This document shows positions 15,444-21,400 of a stretch of DNA of 25,901 bases, piece by piece. Below the pieces are notes generated by a model. It was not told the DNA's origin, searched no databases, and saw only the letters and a program-made list of their open reading frames with translations. A program made the position numbers and the translations under genes. Numbering within the stretch: position 1 is the first letter of the stretch; every line of letters starts with the position of its first letter. Location: contig JBBDQR010000111.1 of assembly GCA_040905885.1 (NCBI GenBank), positions 1 to 25,901 on the forward strand, written 5' to 3'. This DNA comes from JACVRU01 sp040905885 (lineage in GTDB: Bacteria; Actinomycetota; Thermoleophilia; Gaiellales; Gaiellaceae).

Positions 15444-15587
15444 GTGGCCGCCCATGTGACCTGCCCGCATTGCCACAAGGACTTCGCGCCGAAGCCGATC
15501 GGCTCGGGGGGCCAGCGCGGCTTCAAGTGCCCGCACTGCAAGCTGTTCGTGCCCGAGGACCGGGCCGCCGAGCCGGCGAAGACCTAG
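15444..15587 (+). CDS. 47-residue zinc-ribbon microprotein
   Basis: GTG at 15444 opens a 47-residue frame with two CPHC knuckles: C7/C10 (TCPHCHKDF) and C29/C32 (KCPHCKLF), spaced by 18 residues, a classic zinc ribbon. It ends with an acidic/Ala tail. The gene is leaderless in appearance (TACGGT 6 nt upstream). It converges on rpoD, with 7 nt between the stops. Possible roles are RNA or DNA binding or protein contact; nothing more can be said. The doubled CxxC pairs and GC-rich codon use make it very likely a real gene despite its size. Confidence 0.75.
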   Translation: MAAHVTCPHCHKDFAPKPIGSGGQRGFKCPHCKLFVPEDRAAEPAKT

Positions 15588-15594
15588 GCGGTCG

Positions 15595-16692
15595 CTAGAA
15601 CGCGTTCTTGAGGCCCTGCGCCTCCGGCAGGGACTCGAGCTTCTTCAGCGTGTTGTTCTCGATCTGCCGGATCCGCTCGCGCGTGACGCCGAAGGCGCGG
15701 CCGACCTCCTCGAGCGTCCGCGGCGGGTCGCCGTTCAGCCCGTAGCGCATCTCGATCACCTGCCGCTCGCGCGGCGGCAGGGAGGCGAGCGCGTTCTCGA
15801 TGTCCTCGCGCCGCAGCGACAGCGAGGCGGTGTCGAACGGGGACTCGGCCTGCTCGTCGGGGACGAAGTCGCCGAGCGACGACTCCTCCTCCTCGCCGAT
15901 CGGCTTCTCCAGGGAGATCGGGAGCTGCGCCATGCGCAGGATCTCGCGCACCTCCTCGGTCGTCATCTCGAGCTCGCCGGCGATCTCCTCCGGCTTCGGC
16001 TCGCGGCCCAGCCGCTGCACGAGCTGCCGCTCGATGTGGACGACCTTGTTCAGCTTCTCGACCATGTGCACCGGGATGCGGATCGTCCGCGCCTTGTCCG
16101 CGATCGCGCGCGTGACCGCCTGGCGGATCCACCAGGTCGCGTACGTCGAGAACTTGAAGCCCTTGCGGTAGTCGAACTTCTCCACCGCGCGGATGAGGCC
16201 GAGCGAGCCCTCCTGGATCAGGTCGAGGAACGAGAGGCCGCGGCCGAGGTAGCCCTTGGCGATCGAGACGACGAGGCGCAGGTTCGCCTCGGTCATCTGC
16301 GTCTTCGCCGCCATGTCGCCGCGCTCGATCCGCTTGGCGAGGTAGACCTCCTCGTCCGCGGTCAGCAGCGGCACCTTGCCGATCTCGCGCAGGTAGAGCC
16401 GCAGCGAGTCGAGCGAGGGCTCGACAGTGAGGTCGAGCTTGGGCGGGGCTTTGGTCTCCTCTTCCGGGACCGGCTGCTCGTGGGGCGGGTGCTTGTGCTG
16501 CTCGCCTTCGAGCAGCTCCACGCCGTGGTCGATCAGGTACGTGTAGAAGTCCTCGACTTGCTCCTTGGTGAGCTCGACGTCCTCGAGCCCCGTAACGATC
16601 TCGTCGTAGGTGAGGAACCCTTTTTCTTGTCCTTCCTGGACGAGCTTCTGCAGTTCCTCGACGTCGGGGAGAGAGATGTCGACGGTGAGCAA
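15595..16692 (-). CDS. rpoD: Primary RNA polymerase sigma factor (group 1, sigma-70/SigA)
   Basis: A 365-residue group 1 sigma factor. A region 1.1-like segment is present (LQKLVQEGQEKGFLTYDEI and DFYTYLIDHGVEL), then an acidic/Pro/His linker, region 1.2 (DSLRLYLREIGKVPLL), region 2 with NLRLVVSIAKGYLGRGLSFL, FKFSTYATWWIRQAV (2.3-2.4) and RTIRIPVHMVEKLNK (3.0), region 3, and region 4 with RQVIEMRYGLNG, GVTRERIRQIENNTLKKL. The presence of region 1.1 separates it from group 2 sigmas. The start is TTG at 16692 (MLTVDISLPDVEEL), with CGAGG about 5 nt upstream; an in-frame GTG 45 nt earlier has no ribosome site and codes for non-conserved residues. It lies directly downstream of the asparaginase remnant and is probably transcribed from its own promoter. 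Confidence 0.93.
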   Translation of the reverse strand: MLTVDISLPDVEELQKLVQEGQEKGFLTYDEIVTGLEDVELTKEQVEDFYTYLIDHGVELLEGEQHKHPPHEQPVPEEETKAPPKLDLTVEPSLDSLRLYLREIGKVPLLTADEEVYLAKRIERGDMAAKTQMTEANLRLVVSIAKGYLGRGLSFLDLIQEGSLGLIRAVEKFDYRKGFKFSTYATWWIRQAVTRAIADKARTIRIPVHMVEKLNKVVHIERQLVQRLGREPKPEEIAGELEMTTEEVREILRMAQLPISLEKPIGEEEESSLGDFVPDEQAESPFDTASLSLRREDIENALASLPPRERQVIEMRYGLNGDPPRTLEEVGRAFGVTRERIRQIENNTLKKLESLPEAQGLKNAF

Positions 16693-16742
16693 TAGACCTC
16701 GGCTTTCCTCGCGTGGACGGGTGGAGTGGCCTGGCACGCAAA

Positions 16743-16766
16743 GAGCCGGTTCACGTGCCCCGGCTC
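16743..16766 (-). promoter_or_regulatory. Hairpin in the rpoD 5' leader
   Basis: GAGCCGG (16743-16749) and CCGGCTC (16760-16766) form a 7-bp stem around a 10-nt loop that contains CACGTG. It lies between the proposed rpoD promoter and start codon, so it may affect translation or RNA stability, or be a relic of the adjacent rearrangement. Confidence 0.35.
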
Positions 16767-16782
16767 ACCTTCGGTGCGGCGG

Positions 16783-16811
16783 ATCTTACATACCCGGTCG
16801 CAAAGTGGGAA
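16783..16811 (-). promoter_or_regulatory. Possible rpoD promoter
   Basis: On the minus strand TTCCCA (16811-16806) and TAAGAT (16788-16783) are 17 nt apart, each a 4/6 match. The leader to the TTG start would be about 85 nt. It is weak, but it is the best candidate in the gap between the asparaginase remnant and rpoD. Confidence 0.35.
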
Positions 16812-16819
16812 CAGTTTCT

Positions 16820-17143
16820 TTACAGGCCGGCGACGACCTCGCCGACGCGCTCGCCGCGGCTGTTTTCGACCTCGACGACGGCGAGCTCCTCCGGGCCCTC
16901 GAGGAACGCGGCCAGCGCGGGCGCGAGCGGACGCCACGACCCGTCCTCTGCCTTCAGCGCCACGCCCATCCCCTGCCCGTCCGCTGCGCAGAGCAGGCCC
17001 TCGGCGCCGCCCTTGGCGACCCAGCGCGGCCGCAGCTGCATCAGCCGCGTGTCCGGCGCCCCGGCGCGGCGGATCAGCTCGGGATGTGCCCGCATCGCCG
17101 CGGCGATCCGGTCGCCTCCCGGCAGGCGCTCGAAGCGGGCGAA
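16820..17143 (-). pseudogene. Detached 3' end of an L-asparaginase gene
   Basis: The last ~107 codons of an asparaginase, from FARFERL to VGEVVAGL and a TAA stop. Over about 104 residues it differs from the intact asparaginase downstream in the window (C-terminus near 20301) at 11 positions by eye. All of the catalytic N-terminal part is missing. It is joined in frame to the IS110-type transposase, directly after its ITKTGS segment. Because it lies immediately upstream of rpoD, this is probably the original chromosomal 3' end. It keeps an open frame, so a chimeric protein is possible but unlikely to work. Confidence 0.85.
16834..17143 (-). repeat. Imperfect direct repeat, copy A (asparaginase 3' end)
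   Basis: This ~310-bp stretch aligns with 20324-20633 at a constant offset of 3490 bp, with no insertion or deletion that I can see, at roughly 85% base identity by eye. Similarity stops abruptly at 17143, where transposase sequence begins. Confidence 0.85.
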
Positions 17144-17981
17144 GGCGGAGCCGGTCTTGGTGATCGACCCGCGCGTCTCGCTCTCGCCCGACTGATGCAC
17201 TGAGGGGACGAGACCGAGCCAGGCGGCGAGCTGCCCGGGACGCTGGAAGCGGCCGAAGTCGCCGACCTCGAGATGCAAGACGAGCGCCGAGAGCGTCTCG
17301 ATGCCGCGGAAGCAGCGCAGCCTGGAGACCGTCGGCCAGTGCTCGGGCTCGGCCGCGAGCAGTGAGAGCCGCTCGTCGAGCGCGGCGCGGCGGGTGAGCA
17401 GCCCCTCGATCGCGGCCAGCGCGTCGAGGTAGGCGAGCTCGGTCGGGACGTGCTCGAACCGCTGCGCGGCGAGCCAGCGGCTGTGCGCCTGTGTCCAGGT
17501 GCCGCCGCCGTCGTAGACGCGCCCGTAGCGGAGCAGCAGCTTCGAGACCCGATGACGCAGACGAGCAAGATCAGCCCGCACCTGCTCGCGCGCGCGGGCG
17601 AGATCCCGGGCTGCCTCGAAGCTCGCCGGCGGGACGGCGACCGCGGTCAGCGATCCCGCCAGCAGCAACCGCACCAGCAGCTCGGCGTCCTTGCGGTCGG
17701 TCTTGACCCGGTCGGCAGCCGCGCGCGGCGTCTTCGACGGGGCGACGACGTCGACGCGCAGGCCGGCCGCCTCGTCGGCCCGGTAGAGCGCGTACCCGGT
17801 CGGGCCCGCCTCGTAGCAGGCGTGCACCGGCCCCGGGCAACTCCTCGAGCCACTCCACCACCGGATCGGCGCCAGCACCAAAGCGCGCACGTGTCAGCTC
17901 ACCGCTCTCGCGATCGATTGCGGCTGCGTGGGTCGAACGGGCGTGGACATCAAGCCCCACCCATGTCATCGTTGCGGTCAC
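17144..17981 (-). pseudogene. IS110-family transposase, frameshifted and 3'-truncated
   Basis: Starting at GTG 17981 (AAGGAGG 9-10 nt upstream), the protein opens with VGLDVHARSTHAAAID, the first Asp of the RuvC-like DEDD domain. It continues with CYEAGPTGYALYR (Glu) and KTDRKDAELLVRLL (the last acidic pair). The second domain has LRCFRGIETLSALVLH, PGQLAAWLGLVPSVHQSGES (with the serine region used by IS110 enzymes) and ITKTGS. There it stops matching: the usual terminal ~60-80 residues are replaced by asparaginase sequence at 17143/17144. Between ELPG and PVHAC the frame changes, caused by one extra C in the CCCC run at 17831-17834 on the plus strand. Two independent lesions make it a dead element; a programmed slip cannot be excluded for the first. 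Confidence 0.85.
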
Positions 17982-18012
17982 GGCCGGACCCTCCTTCCGT
18001 TGCATGGGGTCA

Positions 18013-18031
18013 GCCGGAGCCAGTCTCCGGC
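18013..18031 (-). other. Hairpin in the IS110 left flank, possible bridge-RNA piece
   Basis: GCCGGAG (18013-18019) and CTCCGGC (18025-18031) form a perfect 7-bp stem with a 5-nt loop, 32 nt upstream of the transposase start. IS110-group elements (as shown for IS621) encode a structured bridge RNA in this flank. Only one hairpin is clear and the rest of the ~120 nt is not convincingly structured. Confidence 0.3.
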
Positions 18032-18103
18032 CAGACAAACCCCCGATCTGCAACCAGAGGATCCGGCCTTACCTCGCCCGCGGCTACTCAGCCGCCATAG
18101 GGT

Positions 18104-18799
18104 CTAGTTGCGCAGCCAGCAGCGCGACTCCGAGACGAAGATCCGCGCACTCTTCGTTGCGTCGTCGGCCGAGCCATACACGAGCAGCTTTCGCCCCTGG
18201 AGGGTCGCCGCGGCCAACTGGCCGCTGGCGAGATAGCCCGTCGCGATCAATTGGTACGTCGCCCTTGGGTCGACCCTAAGCGCGACGGGACGTCGGAAGA
18301 CCGCTCGGACCCGAATCACCACCCTCTCCGGGATGTCACAGCGGTAGCCGTCACCGAAGCGGGATGCTTTCCCACCACGGAGACCCTTGCTCGATAGCGG
18401 AACGGCAAGCCTCGTCGCGGAGCACTGCCTCCGGTCAACCGTCACGATCCCGCTGCCGTACCGCGCCGAATAGGGTCCTGGCCCGAAGCTCACGTTCATG
18501 CCGGTACGGCCATCCTGGGACGTGAAGACCTTGACGGCAGCGGCGCGCTTTCCGACGGGTGGAACCGCCCATGAGTCCAAGTATCGAAATGAATCCGGAT
18601 AGCCCTCTGCCGGAACGCGACAAATCACGGTGCGGTCGACGACGCGTGAAGCATCTATCGCGCGCTCGAAGCCGGCGCCCCCGCGGGCGGACGGCAGAAG
18701 GGTCGTCGCCGCCACCAGGGCGGCGAGGCCGAGCGTCGAGGACCTCGACAAACCTGAGCCGGCGCCCGGCCTCGCTCGACTGCTCTCGCGACCTAGCAT
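18104..18799 (-). CDS. Secreted or membrane-anchored protein with four cysteines
   Basis: A 231-residue protein with an N-terminal hydrophobic segment (about 21-38, STLGLAALVAATTLLPSA) acting as signal peptide or anchor. The exported part is beta-rich and basic, with four cysteines: C60 (TVICRVP), C126 (RRQCSAT), C154 (GYRCDIP) and C227 (SRCWLRN), an even number suiting two disulfides. I recognise no family. Its ATG sits inside ATGCTAG, overlapping the stop of the Cys-rich peptide gene by 7 nt, so it is coupled to it and is the last of four genes in the MauE/MauD-like operon. This suggests that it is a partner, or a second client, of the same disulfide machinery (inference). Base composition is less GC-rich than the flanking chromosome. 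Confidence 0.65.
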   Translation of the reverse strand: MLGRESSRARPGAGSGLSRSSTLGLAALVAATTLLPSARGGAGFERAIDASRVVDRTVICRVPAEGYPDSFRYLDSWAVPPVGKRAAAVKVFTSQDGRTGMNVSFGPGPYSARYGSGIVTVDRRQCSATRLAVPLSSKGLRGGKASRFGDGYRCDIPERVVIRVRAVFRRPVALRVDPRATYQLIATGYLASGQLAAATLQGRKLLVYGSADDATKSARIFVSESRCWLRN

Positions 18800-19044
18800 G
18801 CCGCCTCGAAGCAGCCCGTGTTCTCATCGCGGCAGATGCAGTAGTCGTCCTCGAATGGATCGCAGTTACAGAAGTAAGGGACCTGCGTGCCCGGACATGA
18901 CGGGCAGTTGATTGGGTCGTAACAGCACTCGTTGATGATCGCGTGGGCCTTGCCGGAAAGCGCCGCCGCCCCGATAGCTGCGGCCAGTGTGACCCCGACT
19001 CCGCGCAGGAACTTGCGTCGATTGGTTCTTCTTTCTTCGACCAC
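18793..19044 (-). CDS. Tat-exported 10-cysteine small peptide
   Basis: An 83-residue precursor. Residues 8-13 (NRRKFL) are a textbook twin-arginine motif, followed by a hydrophobic core and a probable cleavage site after AHA at 35. The mature peptide is about 48 residues with ten cysteines at 40, 41, 47, 50, 59, 61, 69, 71, 78 and 83 (CC, CPSC, CNC and CIC groups), is acidic, and contains no tryptophan. GTG at 19044 follows AAGGAGGGG. It sits 26 nt after the MauD-like gene, where mauA (methylamine dehydrogenase light chain) sits in mau operons. MauA also has a long export signal and many disulfides, but its mature chain is about 130 residues and it needs two Trp for its TTQ cofactor. So this is not MauA but possibly a minimal relative or an analogous MauDE client. 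Metal binding is an alternative. Confidence 0.75.
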   Translation of the reverse strand: MVEERRTNRRKFLRGVGVTLAAAIGAAALSGKAHAIINECCYDPINCPSCPGTQVPYFCNCDPFEDDYCICRDENTGCFEAAC

Positions 19045-19070
19045 GGATCCCCCCTCCTTCTGACGTTCAC

Positions 19071-19661
19071 TTACGAGACAAGTTGGACGGCGGCCTTGGT
19101 TCTATGCGCACCTCCCTCCTTCGCACGCCCAGCCAAGACCTCCAACTGAGCGACGCTGTTCGTAATCTCGCTGGCCACGACCGTTCCAGTGGCGTCGACG
19201 GCGAAGGCATGCGGAGTGCCGACGACTCCGAAGCTCTTCGAGACACTGCGACGCCGCTGGAAGAGGACTCGGTACGGTAGTCCCTCCGCCAGCTGTTGCC
19301 CATCAGGGAAGTCAAGGACCACGATGAGCGGAACGTCTGGATCGAAGGAGGACGTACTCCGAAGCTCGGCGGCGAGCGTCTCGCACGGACGGCAGTTAGA
19401 GTTCAAGAAGACGAACACCAAGGGGCTGCCAAGGAGGTCGGGGCTGCCGACCTTCGAGCCATCGGTTGTTTTTGCCGTGAATCGGGGGAGTTGACTCCCC
19501 GGCTTCAGTCCCGGCACTCCACCAACCGCCAGTGACGCGAAGCGCGACTCCATCTCTTCGAGGAGAGGAGTGATTCGCCGCAGGACACCAAGGACGAGAG
19601 CTCCGATGACGAGGACCACGACACACAGCGCCACGAAAGCGACGACCCAGGCGATGCTCAA
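19071..19661 (-). CDS. MauD-like membrane-anchored thioredoxin-fold protein
   Basis: A 196-residue protein with an N-terminal transmembrane helix (about 3-25), then a TlpA/MauD-type thioredoxin domain outside the membrane. PGSQLPRFTAKTTDG opens the fold, the redox centre is NSNCRPCETL (CxxC at 90-93), and GTPHAF at 148-153 provides the cis-proline loop. MauD is needed for correct disulfide formation of the methylamine dehydrogenase light chain. The start is placed at TTG 19661, whose TTGA overlaps the MauE-like stop by 4 nt and which has AGGAG 8 nt upstream; a longer reading would overlap that gene by more than 50 nt. It may act as oxidase, isomerase or reductase for the Cys-rich peptide encoded next. 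Confidence 0.8.
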   Translation of the reverse strand: MSIAWVVAFVALCVVVLVIGALVLGVLRRITPLLEEMESRFASLAVGGVPGLKPGSQLPRFTAKTTDGSKVGSPDLLGSPLVFVFLNSNCRPCETLAAELRSTSSFDPDVPLIVVLDFPDGQQLAEGLPYRVLFQRRRSVSKSFGVVGTPHAFAVDATGTVVASEITNSVAQLEVLAGRAKEGGAHRTKAAVQLVS

Positions 19662-20242
19662 GCGCTCAACTCCTGTTCTGAGAACCGGCTCACGGCCTCG
19701 CGGAACCTCCATGCTGCCTTCGCCAAAGTCCAGCCCAGAAAGAGGGCACCTGCCGTCAGGACGATGGCGACTGCATCAGTTGTCGACACCACAGCCTCCT
19801 CGCGCCAAATGGCCTCGACCGCTAACGCACTTGGGTTGCGAATAGCAACGAGGGCTACAAGACCAACCAGGCCCAGATTTCGCGCGACTAACCCCCATCC
19901 GATCTGCTCCGGCGCAGTCGAGGATGAGCACCCACAGTCAATCGTCCGACCCCGCGCAAGATTCGCGCCGATCGCGACCGTGAAGCAAAGCAGGAGGCCG
20001 GCGACAACTGCCGCTGCGAAGCGGATCCCGACACCGACGATGAGAGCGAAGCCGGCTGCAACTTCCACCCGCGGCAGCGTTCCTGCGAAGAACGGGACGA
20101 GACGACTAGGGATCAGCTCATACCGCGTGACGGCATTGCGGAAATCCGACATCGCCACGAGCTTTGCGACGCCTGCCTGTAGGAAGACGAAGGCGACGAA
20201 GAACCGCGCGCCGACCGCAGCCAATTCCCCGATGACGTCCAA
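19658..20242 (-). CDS. MauE/DoxX-like integral membrane redox protein
   Basis: A 194-residue protein with the four-helix DoxX/MauE bundle (FFVAFVFLQAGVAKL, VEVAAGFALIVGVGI, FAAAVVAGLLLCFTVAIGAN and GLVARNLGLVGLVALVAI), plus a fifth hydrophobic stretch near 155-172. The MauE-type cysteine pair is present as DCGC (C103 and C105). MauE is thought to work with MauD in passing electrons across the membrane for disulfide formation. The start is TTG at 20242 with GGGAGG 8 nt upstream. It is the first gene of the four-gene operon, behind a near-consensus promoter. The usual mau structural genes (mauB, mauF, mauG) are absent from the window, so a role in methylamine use is unlikely. Confidence 0.8.
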   Translation of the reverse strand: MDVIGELAAVGARFFVAFVFLQAGVAKLVAMSDFRNAVTRYELIPSRLVPFFAGTLPRVEVAAGFALIVGVGIRFAAAVVAGLLLCFTVAIGANLARGRTIDCGCSSSTAPEQIGWGLVARNLGLVGLVALVAIRNPSALAVEAIWREEAVVSTTDAVAIVLTAGALFLGWTLAKAAWRFREAVSRFSEQELSA

Positions 20243-20275
20243 GACGTCCGCCTCCCGACTGGCCGATTCGCGTTG

Positions 20276-20304
20276 ATGATATGAGGGCCGTTGGCAGAAG
20301 TCAA
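20276..20304 (-). promoter_or_regulatory. Strong promoter of the MauE/MauD-like operon
   Basis: On the minus strand TTGACT (20304-20299) and TATCAT (20281-20276) are exactly 17 nt apart, each 5/6 to consensus, about 34 nt before the TTG start. The -35 overlaps the asparaginase stop codon (20301-20303), so the promoter begins right where the asparaginase gene ends. Confidence 0.75.
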
Positions 20305-21161
20305 ACTCTTCGCGCGCGCGCAGCGACCTCGCCGACCCGCTCGCCGCGGCTGTTCTTCACGTCGACGACGGCCAGCTCCTCGAGGCCCTCGAGGAAGGCC
20401 GCGAGCGCCGGCCCGAGCGGGCGCCAGGAGCCGTCCTCGGCCTTGAGCGCCACCCCCATTCCCTGTCCGTCCGCGGCGCAGAGCAGCCCCTCGGCGCCGC
20501 CCTTCGCCACCCAGCGCGGCCGCAGCTGCATCAGGCGCGCGTCGGGCGAGCCGGCGCCGCGGATCAGCTCGGGGTGCCGCCGCATCGCATCCGCGATCCG
20601 GTCGCCGCCCTCCAGACGCTCGAAGCGTGCGAACCCGTACGCGAGCCGGTGGAGCGGGTACGCGAACGTGACGACGCCGCATCCGTCCGTCGCCGTCGCG
20701 AGCGGCGGGCGCTCGAGCGCCTCCTCGACCGCCTCCTGCATGGCCTGCTGGCAGGGGTGCCCGGGCAGCCGGTAGCCGTGGGACGGCCAGCCGCGCGCGC
20801 GGCAGAGCGCGAGCATCCCCGCGTGCTTGCCGGAGCAGTTGTGGAGGATGCCGCCGCCGCACTCGAGCTCGTCCTCGGCGGCGGGCGCCTTCGCGAGCAG
20901 CGCGCGCACCGCCTCCAGGTGCATCGGCTCGGCGAGATGCGACGCGGAGGCGATCGCCAGGTCGCGGGCGTCGAGGTCGTCGCGGGCGCGCACGAGCGGC
21001 AGCGCCTGGATCGGCTTGGCGGACGAGCGGAAGAAGGAGACGAGCTCGGGGTCGCCGGCGGCCCGCACGATCTCGCCGCTCGCGTCGGTCAGGACGGCGT
21101 GGACGCGGTGGCGCGCCTCGACCACGCTCCCGCGGCGCACCTCGACGACGATCGGCTCCAC
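20301..21161 (-). CDS. L-asparaginase (thermolabile AnsA/ReAV-like family)
   Basis: A 286-residue protein of the Rhizobium etli-type asparaginase II family, which is unrelated to the E. coli enzymes and belongs to the beta-lactamase-like serine fold. Key motifs are SSAKP (46-50, Ser-Ser-x-Lys), HNCSGKH (107-113, with the conserved Cys and Lys) and TDGCG (158-162), all intact. It is shorter than ReAV (about 367), mostly through trimmed loops. It hydrolyses asparagine to aspartate and ammonia in the cytoplasm. The start is GTG at 21161; TAGGCT 6 nt upstream and no ribosome site suggest a leaderless mRNA. Its last ~104 codons are duplicated at 16820-17143 next to rpoD, so its present 3' end may have been brought in by the integrated segment. 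Confidence 0.88.
   Translation of the reverse strand: MEPIVVEVRRGSVVEARHRVHAVLTDASGEIVRAAGDPELVSFFRSSAKPIQALPLVRARDDLDARDLAIASASHLAEPMHLEAVRALLAKAPAAEDELECGGGILHNCSGKHAGMLALCRARGWPSHGYRLPGHPCQQAMQEAVEEALERPPLATATDGCGVVTFAYPLHRLAYGFARFERLEGGDRIADAMRRHPELIRGAGSPDARLMQLRPRWVAKGGAEGLLCAADGQGMGVALKAEDGSWRPLGPALAAFLEGLEELAVVDVKNSRGERVGEVAARARRV
20324..20633 (-). repeat. Imperfect direct repeat, copy B (asparaginase 3' end)
   Basis: Partner of 16834-17143, same strand, constant offset 3490 bp, no visible indels. The pair brackets the IS110 remnant and the MauE/MauD-like operon. Confidence 0.85.
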
Positions 21162-21167
21162 CGGCGG

Positions 21168-21177
21168 AGCCTAGTCT
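21168..21177. promoter_or_regulatory. Overlapping divergent -10 boxes
   Basis: AGCCTAGTCT contains TAGGCT on the minus strand (21173-21168), 6 nt before the asparaginase GTG, and TAGTCT on the plus strand (21172-21177), 7 nt before the ATG at 21185. The two boxes share bases, so initiation in the two directions should be mutually exclusive. Confidence 0.5.
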
Positions 21178-21184
21178 GTTGCGA

Positions 21185-21400
21185 ATGGTCGACCTGCGGA
21201 CGAAGATCGTCATGCTCCTCCGCGACCGGGCACGGTCGACACACGGGCTGATCGGCGCGCGGCTCGCGCCCGAGGACGTCAAGCGCTTCGAGCGCCGCCT
21301 CGACCGGCTCGTGAACGACTTCCGCGCGCGCGAGGTGGCGGAAGGAGCGCCGTTCAGGCTGGCCGCGGCCCTCTGGCGCGGCGGGGACCCGCGTGCGTAG
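21185..21400 (+). CDS. Small basic hypothetical protein
   Basis: A 71-residue, strongly helical and charged protein (MVDLRTKIVMLLRDRARSTH, then an Arg/Glu/Asp-rich helix). A TTG 6 nt earlier is an alternative start, but the ATG at 21185 fits the TAGTCT leaderless geometry. It overlaps the first MFS gene by 8 nt, so it heads the export/repair operon. No family is recognised; it could be a small regulator (inference). Confidence 0.5.
   Translation: MVDLRTKIVMLLRDRARSTHGLIGARLAPEDVKRFERRLDRLVNDFRAREVAEGAPFRLAAALWRGGDPRA

Larger units (their letters stand above)
17144..18103 (-). mobile_element. IS110-family insertion sequence remnant
   Basis: It consists of the transposase remnant plus its 5' flank. 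The right (3') end has been lost at the asparaginase junction. The left end must lie in the 122 nt between the transposase start and the stop of the next gene (18104). IS110 elements lack terminal inverted repeats, so the exact edge cannot be read from sequence alone. Confidence 0.65.

Noticed and set aside
18104..20242. A methylamine dehydrogenase (mau) locus
   Set aside because: The small subunit candidate lacks both Trp needed for TTQ and is far too short. No large subunit, MauG or amicyanin gene is present.
20324..20633. A recent, identical duplication or a simple assembly repeat
   Set aside because: The two copies differ by about 15% at the base level and at 11 of ~104 residues, so they are not collapsed or duplicated reads of one locus.
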